Assembly: GCA_963761905.1 (NCBI GenBank)
Contig: CAVXIQ010000007.1
Location: forward strand, 62,001-126,000
Length of the DNA: 64,000 nt
Direction: 5' to 3'
DNA from: Gaiellasilicea sp963761905
GTDB lineage: Bacteria; Actinomycetota; Thermoleophilia; Gaiellales; Gaiellaceae
Below, piece by piece: positions 46,122-55,914 of the stretch; the first letter of the stretch is position 1, and every line of letters begins with the position of its first letter. The notes below the pieces were generated by a model, which saw only the letters and a program-made list of their open reading frames with translations, did no database searches and was not told the DNA's origin. A program made the translations under genes and the position numbers.

Positions 46122-46150
46122 CGTATGTCTGATATCCGAACTTCGGGCAA
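46122..46150 (-). promoter_or_regulatory. promoter of the LPFTG protein gene
   Basis: On the minus strand TTGCCC (46150-46145), a 17-base spacer and CATACG (46127-46122), about 30 bases before the ATG. Confidence 0.5.
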
Positions 46151-46218
46151 AACCTTACGCCCGCGCTCCCTACATCCCCCGATCGAGTGATGCGCAGGGG
46201 CGGAAACAAGCCGTTGCT

Positions 46219-47863
46219 ATGGTGAACGCCGCGCGAGAATCCATGCAGCCGATGACGAAAACCCAGACTGACCGTTCCGCGCAACCACCCACGCTCGCGG
46301 ACTATCTGGCGATTCTCCGGCGGCGCAAGTGGGTGATCATCGTGGCGCTCGTGCTGGTGCCCACGACGGCCTTCCTGATCTCCTTTCGCCAGCCCGCGGT
46401 CTACCAGGCATCGGCCGACGTACTGCTCAGCCGGCAGAACCTGGGCTCGCAGCTCACCGGGATCCAGGATCCGACGCTCTTCCAGGATCCAGCGCGGTTT
46501 GCCCAGACTCAGGCGGACATCGCGCGCTCGCCCGACGTGTCGGAGCGCGCGGCCGAGAAGCTGGGCTCGGACACCGCGCTCGGCGGCTACAGCGTCTCGC
46601 CGAAGGCGAATGCGGACGTGCTCGGCTTCACCGTCAACGCCAGCGATCGTGAGAACGCGGTCCGACTCGTCAACGCCTACGCGGAGGCGTTCACGGAGTA
46701 CCGCAGCGAGCTGGACACCCGCGCCCTCACGGTCGCGCTGGCTCAGCTCGGCGAGCGACTCTCCGATCTGCGCTCGGAGGGCCAGGAGGATTCCGCCCTG
46801 TACGCGAGCCTCGTCGAGAACGAGCAACGGCTCAAGACGCTCGAGCTTCTCCAAACGCCGAACAGGGTCGTCCGGCCCGCGACGGGGGCGTTCCAGACGG
46901 AGCCGCGCCCACAAGCGGGTGGCGTTCCTCGGCGCCATCCTCGGGCTCGTGCTCGGCCTCGGGATCGCGCTGCTCTGGGAGACGCTCGACAAGCGCGTCC
47001 GGTCGGAGGCGGAGATCGAGGACACGATCGGTGTGCCCGTGCTCGCCCGACTCGCGGAGCCGTACGGCCGGCTTCGCCGCAACCGCCGGCTCGCCTCGAT
47101 CCACGAGCCGCACTCGGCCCAGGCCGAAGCGTTTCGAATGCTCCGAACGACCGTCGAGTTCGCGAACCTCGAGCTCGGCGCCCGCTCGATCCTGGTCACG
47201 AGCGCGGTTCAGCGTGAGGGAAAGTCGACCACGATCGCGAACCTCGCCGCCGCGTTCGCGCAGTCCGGACGGCGCGTCATCCTGGTCGATCTCGACCTCC
47301 GCCAGCCGTCCCTTGCGACGTTCTTCCGTCGCGCGGGCCAGCCGGGCGTGGCCGAGGTCGTGCGAGGCGAGGCAGACCTCGCGGACGCGCTGCTCTCGGT
47401 CGCGATGCCCGAGGCGGAGTTCGCGCCGAGCGTCCAGGAGGCGCCCGGCAGGAACGGTCACCAGCCACGCACCCCGAGCCTCGAGGTGCTCACGGCGGGC
47501 ATCCGGCTGCCGAGCGACCCCTCCCAGTTCGTGGCGAGCCGCGGGCTGGCCGATCTCCTCGAGCAGCTCCGGGATCGAGCCGATCTCGTGCTGATCGATT
47601 CACCGCCGGTTCTCGCCGTCGGCGACGCGATGATGCTCTCCCGTCAGATCGATGCGCTGCTCGTCGTCTCGCGGGTGGAGGCGATTCCACGGCCCGCGCT
47701 TCAGCAGTTGCGACGCGTCCTCGATACGACCTCGGCGCCGACGCTCGGCCTGATCGTAACCGGATCCGAGATGGCCGCAAGCTATGGCTATGGCCCGTAC
47801 GGCTACAAGCAGGCCGAGCCCGGGTCGAGACAGGCGCCCGTCTCTCCCGGCGCCCACCGGTAG
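46219..47863 (+). CDS. Wzz-type chain-length protein fused to BY-kinase, one frame break
   Basis: After repair 547 residues. The Wzz part has TM1 (KWVIIVALVLVPTTAFLI), a periplasmic region with coiled coil and TM2 (VAFLGAILGLVLGLGIALLWE). The cytoplasmic tyrosine kinase has Walker A SAVQREGKST (about 330), A' VILVDLDLRQP and B LVLIDSPPVLAVGD, and a tyrosine cluster YGYGPYGYK near the C-terminus. The break is in the five-G run 46884-46888, exactly at the TM2 border; one base removed rejoins it. ATG 46219 is the longest start, ATG 46243 is also possible. It controls chain length and export with the LMW phosphatase. Confidence 0.9.
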
Positions 47864-47927
47864 ACCCGACGCGGCAAGCCACCGGGATCTTCGGAAGCAC
47901 GGCGTTTGCGCCGATGAGACCAGGTAG

Positions 47928-49853
47928 ATGAGCGGAGACGTCTCACTTCCTCGAGAGGCCGAGCGATCTGCGCTCTTGCCCAGGCTCGGCCCGGGCGGGC
48001 CCTATGCCGTCCTCGGCACGATCGCCCTGCTCGTGCTCCTCGCCGGAGCGCAGGGCGGCTACTTTCCACCCTCCTGGAGCTGGTCGGCGCTCGCGCTCGC
48101 CTGGGTGATCGGGCTCTGGGCGGTGCTCGGGTCGCGCCACGAGCTCGGGCGGCTCGACTTCGCGTTGCTCGGCGCGCTCTCGGCGCTCCTCCTCTGGATC
48201 GGTGTCTCCACCGTGTGGTCGTCCGACCCGGCGCAGTCGCTCCTCGAGGTCCAGCGCGCGCTCGTGTACGTCTCCGGGGTCGCAGCCTTTCTCCTGCTCG
48301 GGCGGCGCCAGGCGGTGCCCGCACTCGCCGGAGCGATCACCGCGGCGATCTCGCTCGAGGCGCTCTACGCGCTCGGAACGAGGCTCTTCCCGGATCGCCT
48401 GGGCGCTTACGATCCGATCGCCGTCTATCGACTTTCCGGCTCGATCGGCTACTGGAACGGGCTCGGGATCTTCTGCGTGCTCGGGATCCTCCTCTCGGTG
48501 GGCCTCGTGCTGCACCTGCGCCGGTCCGTGCGCTTGGGCGCCGCCGCCGCGCTCGTGATCCTGTTCCCCACTCTCTATTTCACCTTCAGTCGCGGCGCCT
48601 GGGTCGCGCTCGGAATCGGCGCGGCGGTCCTCTTCCTCGGCGCCCGGCATCGCCTGCGAATGGTCACGGCCGCCCTGTTCGTGCTTCCCGCTCCAGCGGT
48701 TGCGGTGATCGTGAGCTCGCGTGCGGAGGGTCTGACCCACGAGGGCTCGTTGCGCGCAACTGCGGTCGAGAGCGGTCATCGGCTCGCGCTCGTGCTCCTC
48801 CTCCTTTTCGGGCTCCAGGTGATTCTGATGCTGGGATTTCTGGTAGTCGAGCGGCGCATCCGGCCCGGAAGGACGCTCGAGCGTCTCTACGGCGCGGCGC
48901 TGCTCGCGACGCTCGTCCTCGTCGCCTCGTTCGTCTTCGTCCGCTTCGGCGGCCCTCCGACGCTCGTCTCGAAGGGATACACGGCGTTCAAGGCGCCGCC
49001 GCCCAGCGTGGGACCGGATCTGAACGAGCGCCTGCTCAACTTCTCGGGGAACGGCAGAGCCGATCTCTGGAAGGTCGCGTGGGAGGACGTTCGCGTCCAC
49101 CCCCTCGTCGGATCTGGCGCCGGTAGCTACGAGCGCTTCTGGGTTCGGGAGCGCGCGACGGCGCTCAAAGTGCGGGACGCTCACGGTCTTTACGTCGAGA
49201 CCCTTGCCGAGCTCGGGCCGCTCGGGCTCGGGCTGCTGCTCGTCGCGGTCGCGATTCCCTTTGTGGCGTTCTGGCGCACGAGTCGTGGACCGGTCGTCGC
49301 GGGTGCGTCGGGCGCGTACGCCGCCTTTGTCGTCCACGCCGGGGTCGATTGGGACTGGGAGCTCAGCGCCGTCACGCTTGCCGGCCTCCTTTGCGGGGCG
49401 CTGCTCGTCATGGCCGCTCGGCGACGCGGAGAGCGGGAGGCGAGTCCGCTCGTGCGTGGGATCACGATCGCCGGTGCGGTCGTTGCGAGCGCGGTTGCAT
49501 TTGCCGGCGTGCTCGGCAACAGCGCCCTTGCCTCGGCCGAGGACGCTGTGGCGGACGGGCGCTGGGAGCGTGCCGCAGTCGACGCCGCCCGCGCCGAGCG
49601 CTTCATGCCCTGGTCGTCGCGGCCCTGGGTCGTCCTCGGCGAGGCGCAGCTCGGTGCCGGCGATCCGAGGAGCGCCCGGGCGAGCTTCGCCAAGGCGGTC
49701 ACGGTGGACGACGCCGACTGGCGCGCCTGGTCGCAGCTGGCGGTCGCCTCGAACGGACCTGCAAAGGCGCGGGCGATTCGACGCGCCCGTGCGCTCAATC
49801 CGCTCGAGCCGAGCGTCCGAGAGCTGCAGGCGGCGCCCCAGGAGGGTGGCTGA
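47928..49853 (+). CDS. O-antigen ligase family protein with C-terminal TPR-like region
   Basis: A 641-residue protein with about twelve helices and the Wzy/WaaL loop (about 360-410): NGRADLWKVAWEDVRVHPLVGSGAG is followed by DAHGLYVETLAELGPLG, where His replaces the usual H-N pair context. After the last helix come tetratricopeptide-like helices (ERAAVDAARAERFMPW, GDPRSARASFAKAV, PAKARAIRRARALNP). Probably the polymerase for the glycan primed by the transferase at 50491. It ends seven bases before the sigma-factor gene. Confidence 0.85.
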   Translation: MSGDVSLPREAERSALLPRLGPGGPYAVLGTIALLVLLAGAQGGYFPPSWSWSALALAWVIGLWAVLGSRHELGRLDFALLGALSALLLWIGVSTVWSSDPAQSLLEVQRALVYVSGVAAFLLLGRRQAVPALAGAITAAISLEALYALGTRLFPDRLGAYDPIAVYRLSGSIGYWNGLGIFCVLGILLSVGLVLHLRRSVRLGAAAALVILFPTLYFTFSRGAWVALGIGAAVLFLGARHRLRMVTAALFVLPAPAVAVIVSSRAEGLTHEGSLRATAVESGHRLALVLLLLFGLQVILMLGFLVVERRIRPGRTLERLYGAALLATLVLVASFVFVRFGGPPTLVSKGYTAFKAPPPSVGPDLNERLLNFSGNGRADLWKVAWEDVRVHPLVGSGAGSYERFWVRERATALKVRDAHGLYVETLAELGPLGLGLLLVAVAIPFVAFWRTSRGPVVAGASGAYAAFVVHAGVDWDWELSAVTLAGLLCGALLVMAARRRGEREASPLVRGITIAGAVVASAVAFAGVLGNSALASAEDAVADGRWERAAVDAARAERFMPWSSRPWVVLGEAQLGAGDPRSARASFAKAVTVDDADWRAWSQLAVASNGPAKARAIRRARALNPLEPSVRELQAAPQEGG

Positions 49854-49859
49854 CCGAGG

Positions 49860-50343
49860 ATGGGACGCTCGCGCGATCCGCTCGTCGACGTGGCCGTCCT
49901 CGTCCCCCGCGTCTATTCATATGTCGCGTACCGGATCGGCGCGGGGCCAGACGCCGAGGATGTGACCAACGACGTCTTCGAGCGGGCGATCCGCTATCGG
50001 AACGCCTACGACCCGGCGCTCGGCGAGCCGATCAGCTGGCTGCTCGGGATCGCGCGCCGTTGCATCGAGACGCCGGGCCGGACACTCGCCGCACTCGAAC
50101 GGCGATCTGGTGGAGCACTCTGCGCCGGGCGAGCTCGAGTCGGACAGCCTGCGCCGGCTGACCGTCGCGAGCGCCGTCGCGCGACTCGACGAACGCGACC
50201 GTGATCTGATTGCGCTCCGCTACGGCAGCGACCTCAGCGCCAGGCAGATCGCCGCCGTCGTCGGGATGAAGGAGAACGCGGTCGAGGTGGCGTTACATCG
50301 CGCCAGAGCGCGATTGCGCGAGGAGCTCGGTCCGGACGTCTGA
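49860..50343 (+). CDS. ECF-type RNA polymerase sigma factor, one frame break
   Basis: After repair 160 residues: region 2 (DPLVDVAVLVPRVYSYVAYRIG, DAEDVTNDVFERAIRYR) and region 4 (RDLIALRYGSDLSARQIAAVVGMKENAVEVALHRARARLREEL), with a short linker. The break near 50100 between the domains is repaired by removing one base. No anti-sigma gene is adjacent. It sits between the polymerase and priming-transferase genes and may control the surface-glycan genes. Confidence 0.85.
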
Positions 50344-50406
50344 CGGCAAATGAGGCGATTCCGTAAAGAAGTAGAGTCGAGCGGATAGCGACACTCGAAT
50401 GGGGTA

Positions 50407-50435
50407 TTGCCGTTTAGGCGAGCTGTGCCTACAGT
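50407..50435 (+). promoter_or_regulatory. promoter of the priming transferase operon
   Basis: TTGCCG (50407-50412), 17-base spacer, TACAGT (50430-50435), leaving a leader of about 50 bases before ATG 50491. Confidence 0.6.
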
Positions 50436-50490
50436 TGTATGCGGGGCAAACTGCAGCTCGGCGGTGAACGGCGGCGTACGTGGGAGGGGG

Positions 50491-51984
50491 ATGAGCACTG
50501 TGAAAGCGAACGCTGCCGAGAGCCTCGGTGCAGCTCGGCACGAGACGGGGCTCGACTACCTCGATCCGGCGGCTGTCGGGATCGCCCCGGCGAGAGGCGC
50601 GCGGGGACGACTGCTCCTGCGGCTCCTGATCGTCGCCGATCTGATCGGTCTCGTCACGGCGCTTCTCCTATCCGGTCTCGTAACCGCGGAGAGCGGCATC
50701 GCGTATCTGCTCACGCTGCCGGCGTGGCTCGTTGCCGCGCGGATGTACGGCCTTTACACGGGCGACAAGCGGCACACGAATCACTCGACGATCGACGAGG
50801 TGGCGAAGGTCTTCCGCTTCGTGACCGTTGGAACGTGGATCGCCTTCCTCGCCTCGTGGCTCCTGTCGCAGACGGCGGATCCGGGGCAGCTGATCGGGTT
50901 CTGGGCGTCGGCGATCGCGCTCATCGTGTTCAACCGGGGCGTCGTGAGAACGGTCTCGCGCCGCCGCGCCGCTTACATCCAGAACGCCGTCATCGTCGGG
51001 GCGGGGGACATCGGCCAGTTGATCGGGCGCAAGCTGCTCCAGCATCCCGAGTATGGAATCAACCTCGTCGGATTCGTCGACGCGGAGCCCAAGGAGTTGC
51101 GCAAGGAATTGCACGGCATCACGCTGCTCGGTGCTCCCGCAGAGCTTCGCCAGATCGTCGAGCAGCATGGCGTCGATCGTGTGATCATCGCGTTCTCGAA
51201 CGACCCTCACGCCGAGCTTCTCGACGCGATCCGGTCGCTGCCGACGCGCGACGTCCAGGTGGATATCGTGCCGCGCCTCTTCGAGGTGATCGGTTCCGAG
51301 TTCGGGATTCACGACGTCGAGGGCCTGCCCCTCCTCGGCCTGCTCTCCAGCGATGTCTCCCGAGGGGCTCTCTTCGCGAAGCGTTGCCTCGACGCGGTGG
51401 GCGCGACGCTTGCGATCGCGTTGATCGCGCCGCTCTTTCCGCTGATCGCGCTCCTGATCAAGCTCGATTCGCCCGGCCCGGTTTTCTTCAAGCAGAAGCG
51501 GCTCGGGATGGGGATGCGCGAGTTCTCGATGCTCAAGTTCCGCACGATGAGAACCGAGACCGACGAGGCAACGCACCGCGAATACGTCCGAGGGATCATG
51601 ACCACGAATGCCGCGCCTGGTGCGAACAATCTCTACAAGCTCGATCGACCGGATGCCGTGACGCGGATCGGAAAGCTGTTGCGCAACCTGAGCGCCGACG
51701 AGCTGCCCCAGCTGCTCAACGTGCTCCGGGGAGACATGTCTCTCGTCGGCCCGCGTCCTTGCCTGCCCTACGAGACGGAGATCTACGAGCCCCATCACTT
51801 CGAGCGGTTCCTCCTGCCCGCCGGCCTGACCGGACTCTGGCAGGTGACGGCGCGAGCGCGGACGACCCTCCGCGAGGCGCTCGACCTCGACGTCGCCTAC
51901 GTGCGCGGCTGGTCGTTCGGCCTCGATCTGCGCCTGCTCTGGCGCACGCCCTTGTCGCTGCTTCGGAGAGGGGAGACGGCGTGA
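50491..51984 (+). CDS. polyprenyl-phosphate glycosyl-1-phosphate transferase (priming enzyme, WbaP/WcaJ-like)
   Basis: A 497-residue enzyme that loads the first sugar phosphate on undecaprenyl phosphate. Four N-terminal helices, a CoA-binding-like Rossmann domain (NAVIVGAGDIGQLIGRKLL, about 165-180), a fifth hydrophobic segment and the catalytic domain from about 291 (AKRCLDAVGATLAI, FKQKRLGMGMREFSMLKFRTM, LSADELPQLLNVLRGDMSLVGPRP in parts). ATG 50491 with GGGAGGGGG immediately ahead was chosen over the in-frame start 50407. The stop overlaps the next GTG. Confidence 0.93.
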   Translation: MSTVKANAAESLGAARHETGLDYLDPAAVGIAPARGARGRLLLRLLIVADLIGLVTALLLSGLVTAESGIAYLLTLPAWLVAARMYGLYTGDKRHTNHSTIDEVAKVFRFVTVGTWIAFLASWLLSQTADPGQLIGFWASAIALIVFNRGVVRTVSRRRAAYIQNAVIVGAGDIGQLIGRKLLQHPEYGINLVGFVDAEPKELRKELHGITLLGAPAELRQIVEQHGVDRVIIAFSNDPHAELLDAIRSLPTRDVQVDIVPRLFEVIGSEFGIHDVEGLPLLGLLSSDVSRGALFAKRCLDAVGATLAIALIAPLFPLIALLIKLDSPGPVFFKQKRLGMGMREFSMLKFRTMRTETDEATHREYVRGIMTTNAAPGANNLYKLDRPDAVTRIGKLLRNLSADELPQLLNVLRGDMSLVGPRPCLPYETEIYEPHHFERFLLPAGLTGLWQVTARARTTLREALDLDVAYVRGWSFGLDLRLLWRTPLSLLRRGETA

Positions 51985-54662
51985 GGGTTCGAAGGAAGGT
52001 CGCAGAAAGCCAGACCGCATCGCCCGTTCGGATCGCTGTCGCGGGCCTCGGCTACTGGGGGCCGAACCTCGCACGGGTGCTCTCCGGTCTTCCCTGCTCC
52101 CAACTCGCCGCGCTGTGCGACGAGGACTCGCGGGCGCTCGCCGAGGTCGGCGCGCGGTATCCGGGCGTGCCGCTGCTGCAGAGCTTCGACGAGGTGCTCG
52201 CGGATCGCTCCATCGATGCCGTGGCGCTCGCGACTCCGGTCTCGACCCATCACTCGCTGGCCTCCGCCGCCCTTGAGGCCGGAAAGCACGTGTTCGTCGA
52301 GAAGCCGCTGGCGTCCTCGATCGCCCATGCGCAGGAGCTGGTCGAGCTCGCGCGCCGGAAGAACCTCGTGCTGATGCCGGGTCATACCTTCCTCTACAGC
52401 CCGCCGGTGGTGAAGATCAAGTCGCTGATCGACTCGGGCGAGCTCGGCGAGATCTACTTCATCGCCACGAGCCGGGTCAACCTCGGCCTCCATCAGCCGG
52501 ATGTGAGCGTCGTCTGGGATCTCGCGCCCCACGATTTCTCGATCCTCCGCTACTGGCTCGGGGAGAGCCCGACCGAGGTCGCCGCCTTCAGCCGCGCCTG
52601 CCTCGTGCCCGGAACGCCCGATGTCGCCTTCATCAACCTCAGGTACGGCTCGGGCACGATCGCGCACGTCGAGCTCTCCTGGCTCGCGCCCAGCAAGCTG
52701 CGCCGAACGGCGATCGTCGGCTCGCGCAAGATGGTCGTCTACGACGACACGAGCAACGAGCCCGTCCGGATCTTCGACGCGGGTGTGACGCTGCCCGATC
52801 CCGAGAGCTTCGGCGAGTACCGGCTCAGCTACCGCACAGGCGACATCGTCTCGCCGAAGATCGATCCGAGCGAGCCGCTCGCGCTCGAGCTCGACGACTT
52901 CTGCAGCTCGATCGTCCTGGGCAGCGATGCGCGTTCGACGCCCGAGCTCGGGTTCGAGGTCGTGCGGATGATCGACGCTGTCGATCGCTCCCTCGAGCGC
53001 GGTGGAGCGCCGATCCGGTTCTCGGATCCGGAGGGGGTTTCCGACAGCCCAAAGGATGAGCCGGTTCCGACCGCGCCCATGGTCGTCGAGCCGACCGCTG
53101 CGGCCACGCTCGACCAGGCGCTCCGACCGACTGCGCCAAGCCCCCGCCCGGCCGCCGATTCGAGCTCGATCGGCTTCGCCGTGCTCGGAGCCGGCCCGGC
53201 CGGCCTGACCGCCGCCTGGACGCTCGCCTGCCGCGGGCAGCAGGGCACGGTCTTCGAGGCCGAGGGAACCGTCGGCGGAATCGCGAAGACCGTGGAGTTC
53301 GAGGGCTATCGCTTCGACCTCGGCGGCCACCGCTTCTTCACGAAGCTGAAGCAGATCGAGCGGCTCTGGGAGGACATGCTCGGCGACGACTTCCTTACCC
53401 GGCCGCGGCTCTCGCGCATCTACTACAACGGCCAGTTCCTCGCCTACCCGCTGAGGGCGAACGACGTCCTCCGCCGGCTCGGCGTCGTCGAGTCGGGTCT
53501 CTGCGCGCTCTCCTACCTCTGGAGCATGCGCCACCGGCGGCGCGAGGCCGAGACGTTCGAGGAGTGGGTCACGATCCGGTTCGGACGGCGTCTCTACGAC
53601 GCCTTCTTCCGAACGTACACCGAGAAGGTGTGGGGCATTCCCGGCTCGGAGATCCGCGCGCAGTGGGCCGCCCAGCGGATCAAGAACTTCTCGCTCGGCA
53701 AGGCCGTGCTTTCGTTGCTCGGGCTCAACCGCGACCACGTGACGACGCTCATCGAGGAGTTCCGCTATCCGCGCCTCGGACCCGGTCAGATGTGGGAGGA
53801 GTTCCAGGAGAGGCTGGAGGCTCGTGGCTTGCCCGTCCAGCTCGAGCGCCGCTGCTCTTCGATCCGGCACGACGGAACCAGAGTCACGAGCGTCGTCGTC
53901 GGCTCGAACGGCAACGTGGAGGAGCATGCCGTGGACGGCGTCCTCTCGAGCATCGCGCTGCAGGATCTCGTCCTGAGCCTCGATCCGCCCGCGCCGCCCG
54001 AGATCCAGGCGGCGGCTCGGCGGCTCAGATATCGCGACCTCTGCCTGGTCGCCCTGATGACGAAGGAGGAACAGCCGTTCGAGGACAACTGGATCTACGT
54101 CCACGACCCCGGGACGCGCGCGGGCAGGATCCAGAACTACGGCGCCTGGAGCGAGGCGATGGTGAAACCCGGGACCACGTGTCTCGGCGTCGAGTACTTC
54201 TGCTTCGAGGGCGACGAGATCTGGAGCATGCCGGGCGACGAGGCGGTCGAGCTGGCCAAGGCCGAGCTGGCCGGAATCGGCCTGATCGACCCCGACCAGG
54301 TGTTCGACGGCGTCAAGGTCCTCGTCCCCAAGGCCTATCCGATGTACGACGACAACTACGAGGCGGCCGTCGAAGAGATCCGCGGCTATCTGGCGCGGTT
54401 CGAGAATCTCGAGACCTTCGGGCGGAACGGGCTTCATCGCTACAACAACCAGGATCATTCGATGTGGACGGCGATCCTGGCCACGCTCAACCTCGTCGAC
54501 GGCACGACGCACGACGTCTGGTCGGTCAACGTCGAGGAGGAGTACCTGGAGGAGGGGCAGGCGGTCGATGCCGCGCTGAACTTCGATCTCCTCGCCGGCT
54601 CCGAGCCCAGGCTTGAAGACTCCGGCCGGGCCGGGGACTCGGAGCTGCTCAATCACCCGTAG
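51981..54662 (+). CDS. fusion: Gfo/Idh/MocA dehydrogenase + FAD-dependent UDP-galactopyranose-mutase-like domain
   Basis: One open frame of 893 residues. Residues 1-350 are a Gfo/Idh/MocA dehydrogenase: NAD site VAGLGYWGPNLARVL, EKPLASS with catalytic Lys (about 107) and WDLAPHDFSILRYW with the conserved D/H pair. A Pro/Ala-rich linker (about 355-400) leads to a flavoprotein: FAVLGAGPAGLTAAW (about 400), GGIAKTVEFEGYRFDLGGHRFFTK in two halves, and the C-terminal GLHRYNNQDHSMWTA. The two activities are normally separate proteins. The linker and lack of a stop support a true fusion, though a lost stop cannot be excluded given the base errors elsewhere. Sugar nucleotide oxidation plus ring or redox conversion is inferred. 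Confidence 0.88.
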   Translation: MRVRRKVAESQTASPVRIAVAGLGYWGPNLARVLSGLPCSQLAALCDEDSRALAEVGARYPGVPLLQSFDEVLADRSIDAVALATPVSTHHSLASAALEAGKHVFVEKPLASSIAHAQELVELARRKNLVLMPGHTFLYSPPVVKIKSLIDSGELGEIYFIATSRVNLGLHQPDVSVVWDLAPHDFSILRYWLGESPTEVAAFSRACLVPGTPDVAFINLRYGSGTIAHVELSWLAPSKLRRTAIVGSRKMVVYDDTSNEPVRIFDAGVTLPDPESFGEYRLSYRTGDIVSPKIDPSEPLALELDDFCSSIVLGSDARSTPELGFEVVRMIDAVDRSLERGGAPIRFSDPEGVSDSPKDEPVPTAPMVVEPTAAATLDQALRPTAPSPRPAADSSSIGFAVLGAGPAGLTAAWTLACRGQQGTVFEAEGTVGGIAKTVEFEGYRFDLGGHRFFTKLKQIERLWEDMLGDDFLTRPRLSRIYYNGQFLAYPLRANDVLRRLGVVESGLCALSYLWSMRHRRREAETFEEWVTIRFGRRLYDAFFRTYTEKVWGIPGSEIRAQWAAQRIKNFSLGKAVLSLLGLNRDHVTTLIEEFRYPRLGPGQMWEEFQERLEARGLPVQLERRCSSIRHDGTRVTSVVVGSNGNVEEHAVDGVLSSIALQDLVLSLDPPAPPEIQAAARRLRYRDLCLVALMTKEEQPFEDNWIYVHDPGTRAGRIQNYGAWSEAMVKPGTTCLGVEYFCFEGDEIWSMPGDEAVELAKAELAGIGLIDPDQVFDGVKVLVPKAYPMYDDNYEAAVEEIRGYLARFENLETFGRNGLHRYNNQDHSMWTAILATLNLVDGTTHDVWSVNVEEEYLEEGQAVDAALNFDLLAGSEPRLEDSGRAGDSELLNHP

Positions 54663-54676
54663 GTAAGCGAACCGAG

Positions 54677-55558
54677 TTGGCTTCGGACCGCGAGCCCGGC
54701 GATCGCGACGTTCTCGTTGCGACGGTCGTCATCCCCACCCGAGATCGAAAGGCAGCTCTCGGAGCCGTCCTTGCCGCGATCTCGGCGCAGACGATCGCGT
54801 CGGCGCTCGAGGTCGTCGTCGTCGACGACGGCTCGCAGGACGAGGAGCAGGTCAACGAGATAGTGCGGTCGCAGCCGCGCGCGCGGCGGATCCGGATCGA
54901 CGCTTCCGGCCCTTCGGTGGCCAGAAACGTCGGTGCGGAGCATGCGCGCGCCGAGCTGCTGCTCTTCACCGACGACGACTGCCTGCCGGCGTCGGACTGG
55001 GCCGAGCGGCTCACGAACGAGCTCCGGGAGGGTGCGGATGTCGTCGCTGGCGCCACGGTCAACGGTGCACCGGAGAATCGGGTCGCCGAAGCCTCTCAGG
55101 TGATCGCCAACTCGCTGGTCGTTCGCCGGGGCTCCGATTCGCGACTCGTCTCCTTCGCGCCGTCCAACAATCTGGGTTGTCGCGCCGACGTGCTCCGCTC
55201 GGTTCCGTTCGAGACCAGCTTCGATCGCGCCGGGGGCGAGGATCGAGACTGGTGCGCGCGACTTGTCCGCGCGGGCTTCGGGATCCAGTACGAGCCGCAG
55301 GCCCTCGTCCGCCACGTTCAGAACCTCGGGCTCGCGTCGTTCTGGCGGCAGCAGGTGCGGTACGGCCGCGGGGCGTATCGATTTCGACTTCTGGGCGGGC
55401 AAGGCGCACCGCTGGAACGCCCGAGCTTCTACCTGCAGCTACTCAGCACCGGCGCTCGGCGTGGAGCCAGGGTCGGACTGCTCGTCGCGGTCGCGCAGGT
55501 GGCGACGGCGGTCGGATTCGGGCTCGAGGCGGGCGCACGAGCGCGCCGCCGCGACTGA
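54677..55558 (+). CDS. family 2 glycosyltransferase
   Basis: A 293-residue GT-A enzyme: TVVIPTRDRKAALGAVL, VVVVDDGSQDEEQ, SVARNVGAEHARAELLLFTDDDC with the metal-binding Asp cluster (given here as two overlapping motifs), and an acceptor-side GGEDRDWCARLVRAGF. The C-terminal helix (VGLLVAVAQVATAVGFGL) suggests membrane attachment. The TTG start at 54677 lies 15 bases after the fusion gene; no ATG or GTG is available without losing the first strand. Confidence 0.88.
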   Translation: MASDREPGDRDVLVATVVIPTRDRKAALGAVLAAISAQTIASALEVVVVDDGSQDEEQVNEIVRSQPRARRIRIDASGPSVARNVGAEHARAELLLFTDDDCLPASDWAERLTNELREGADVVAGATVNGAPENRVAEASQVIANSLVVRRGSDSRLVSFAPSNNLGCRADVLRSVPFETSFDRAGGEDRDWCARLVRAGFGIQYEPQALVRHVQNLGLASFWRQQVRYGRGAYRFRLLGGQGAPLERPSFYLQLLSTGARRGARVGLLVAVAQVATAVGFGLEAGARARRRD

Positions 55559-55559
55559 A

Positions 55560-55907
55560 TCAGCGCCGCTGTACGCCCAGCTTGCGAATCGTGAACGCCC
55601 CGTCGCGCTGCGCGACGTACCGCACGGAGACCACGACGGTTCGCGTGTGCAGGGCGCAGTCGAAGTCCGCGTAGCGCCCGCGGACCGCCTGGCCTCGGCC
55701 CTTGCAGACGGCGATCGTGTTGTCGCGCAGGAGCTTCGTTTTCGGATCGATCAGACCGGCCCCCCACCGCGCGAGCTGCTTCGAAGAGAGGAGGAGATTG
55801 CTCTCCGCCTGCTGCTTGGAATGCCGCTGCACCGTCGGAGTGGCGGCCTGGGCGAGTCCGGCCAACGCCAGGGCTGCGACGAGGAATGCGATTGTGTTCC
55901 GGGCCAT
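55560..55907 (-). CDS. small secreted protein (115 aa)
   Basis: A signal peptide (ARNTIAFLVAALALAGLAQA, cleavage after AQA) precedes a mature part of about 95 residues with two cysteines (AVCKGRG and DFDCALH) that could form a disulfide, and an ending TIRKLGVQRR. No family recognised. Convergent with the glycosyltransferase gene, one base apart. Confidence 0.7.
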   Translation of the reverse strand: MARNTIAFLVAALALAGLAQAATPTVQRHSKQQAESNLLLSSKQLARWGAGLIDPKTKLLRDNTIAVCKGRGQAVRGRYADFDCALHTRTVVVSVRYVAQRDGAFTIRKLGVQRR

Positions 55908-55914
55908 GCGCTGC

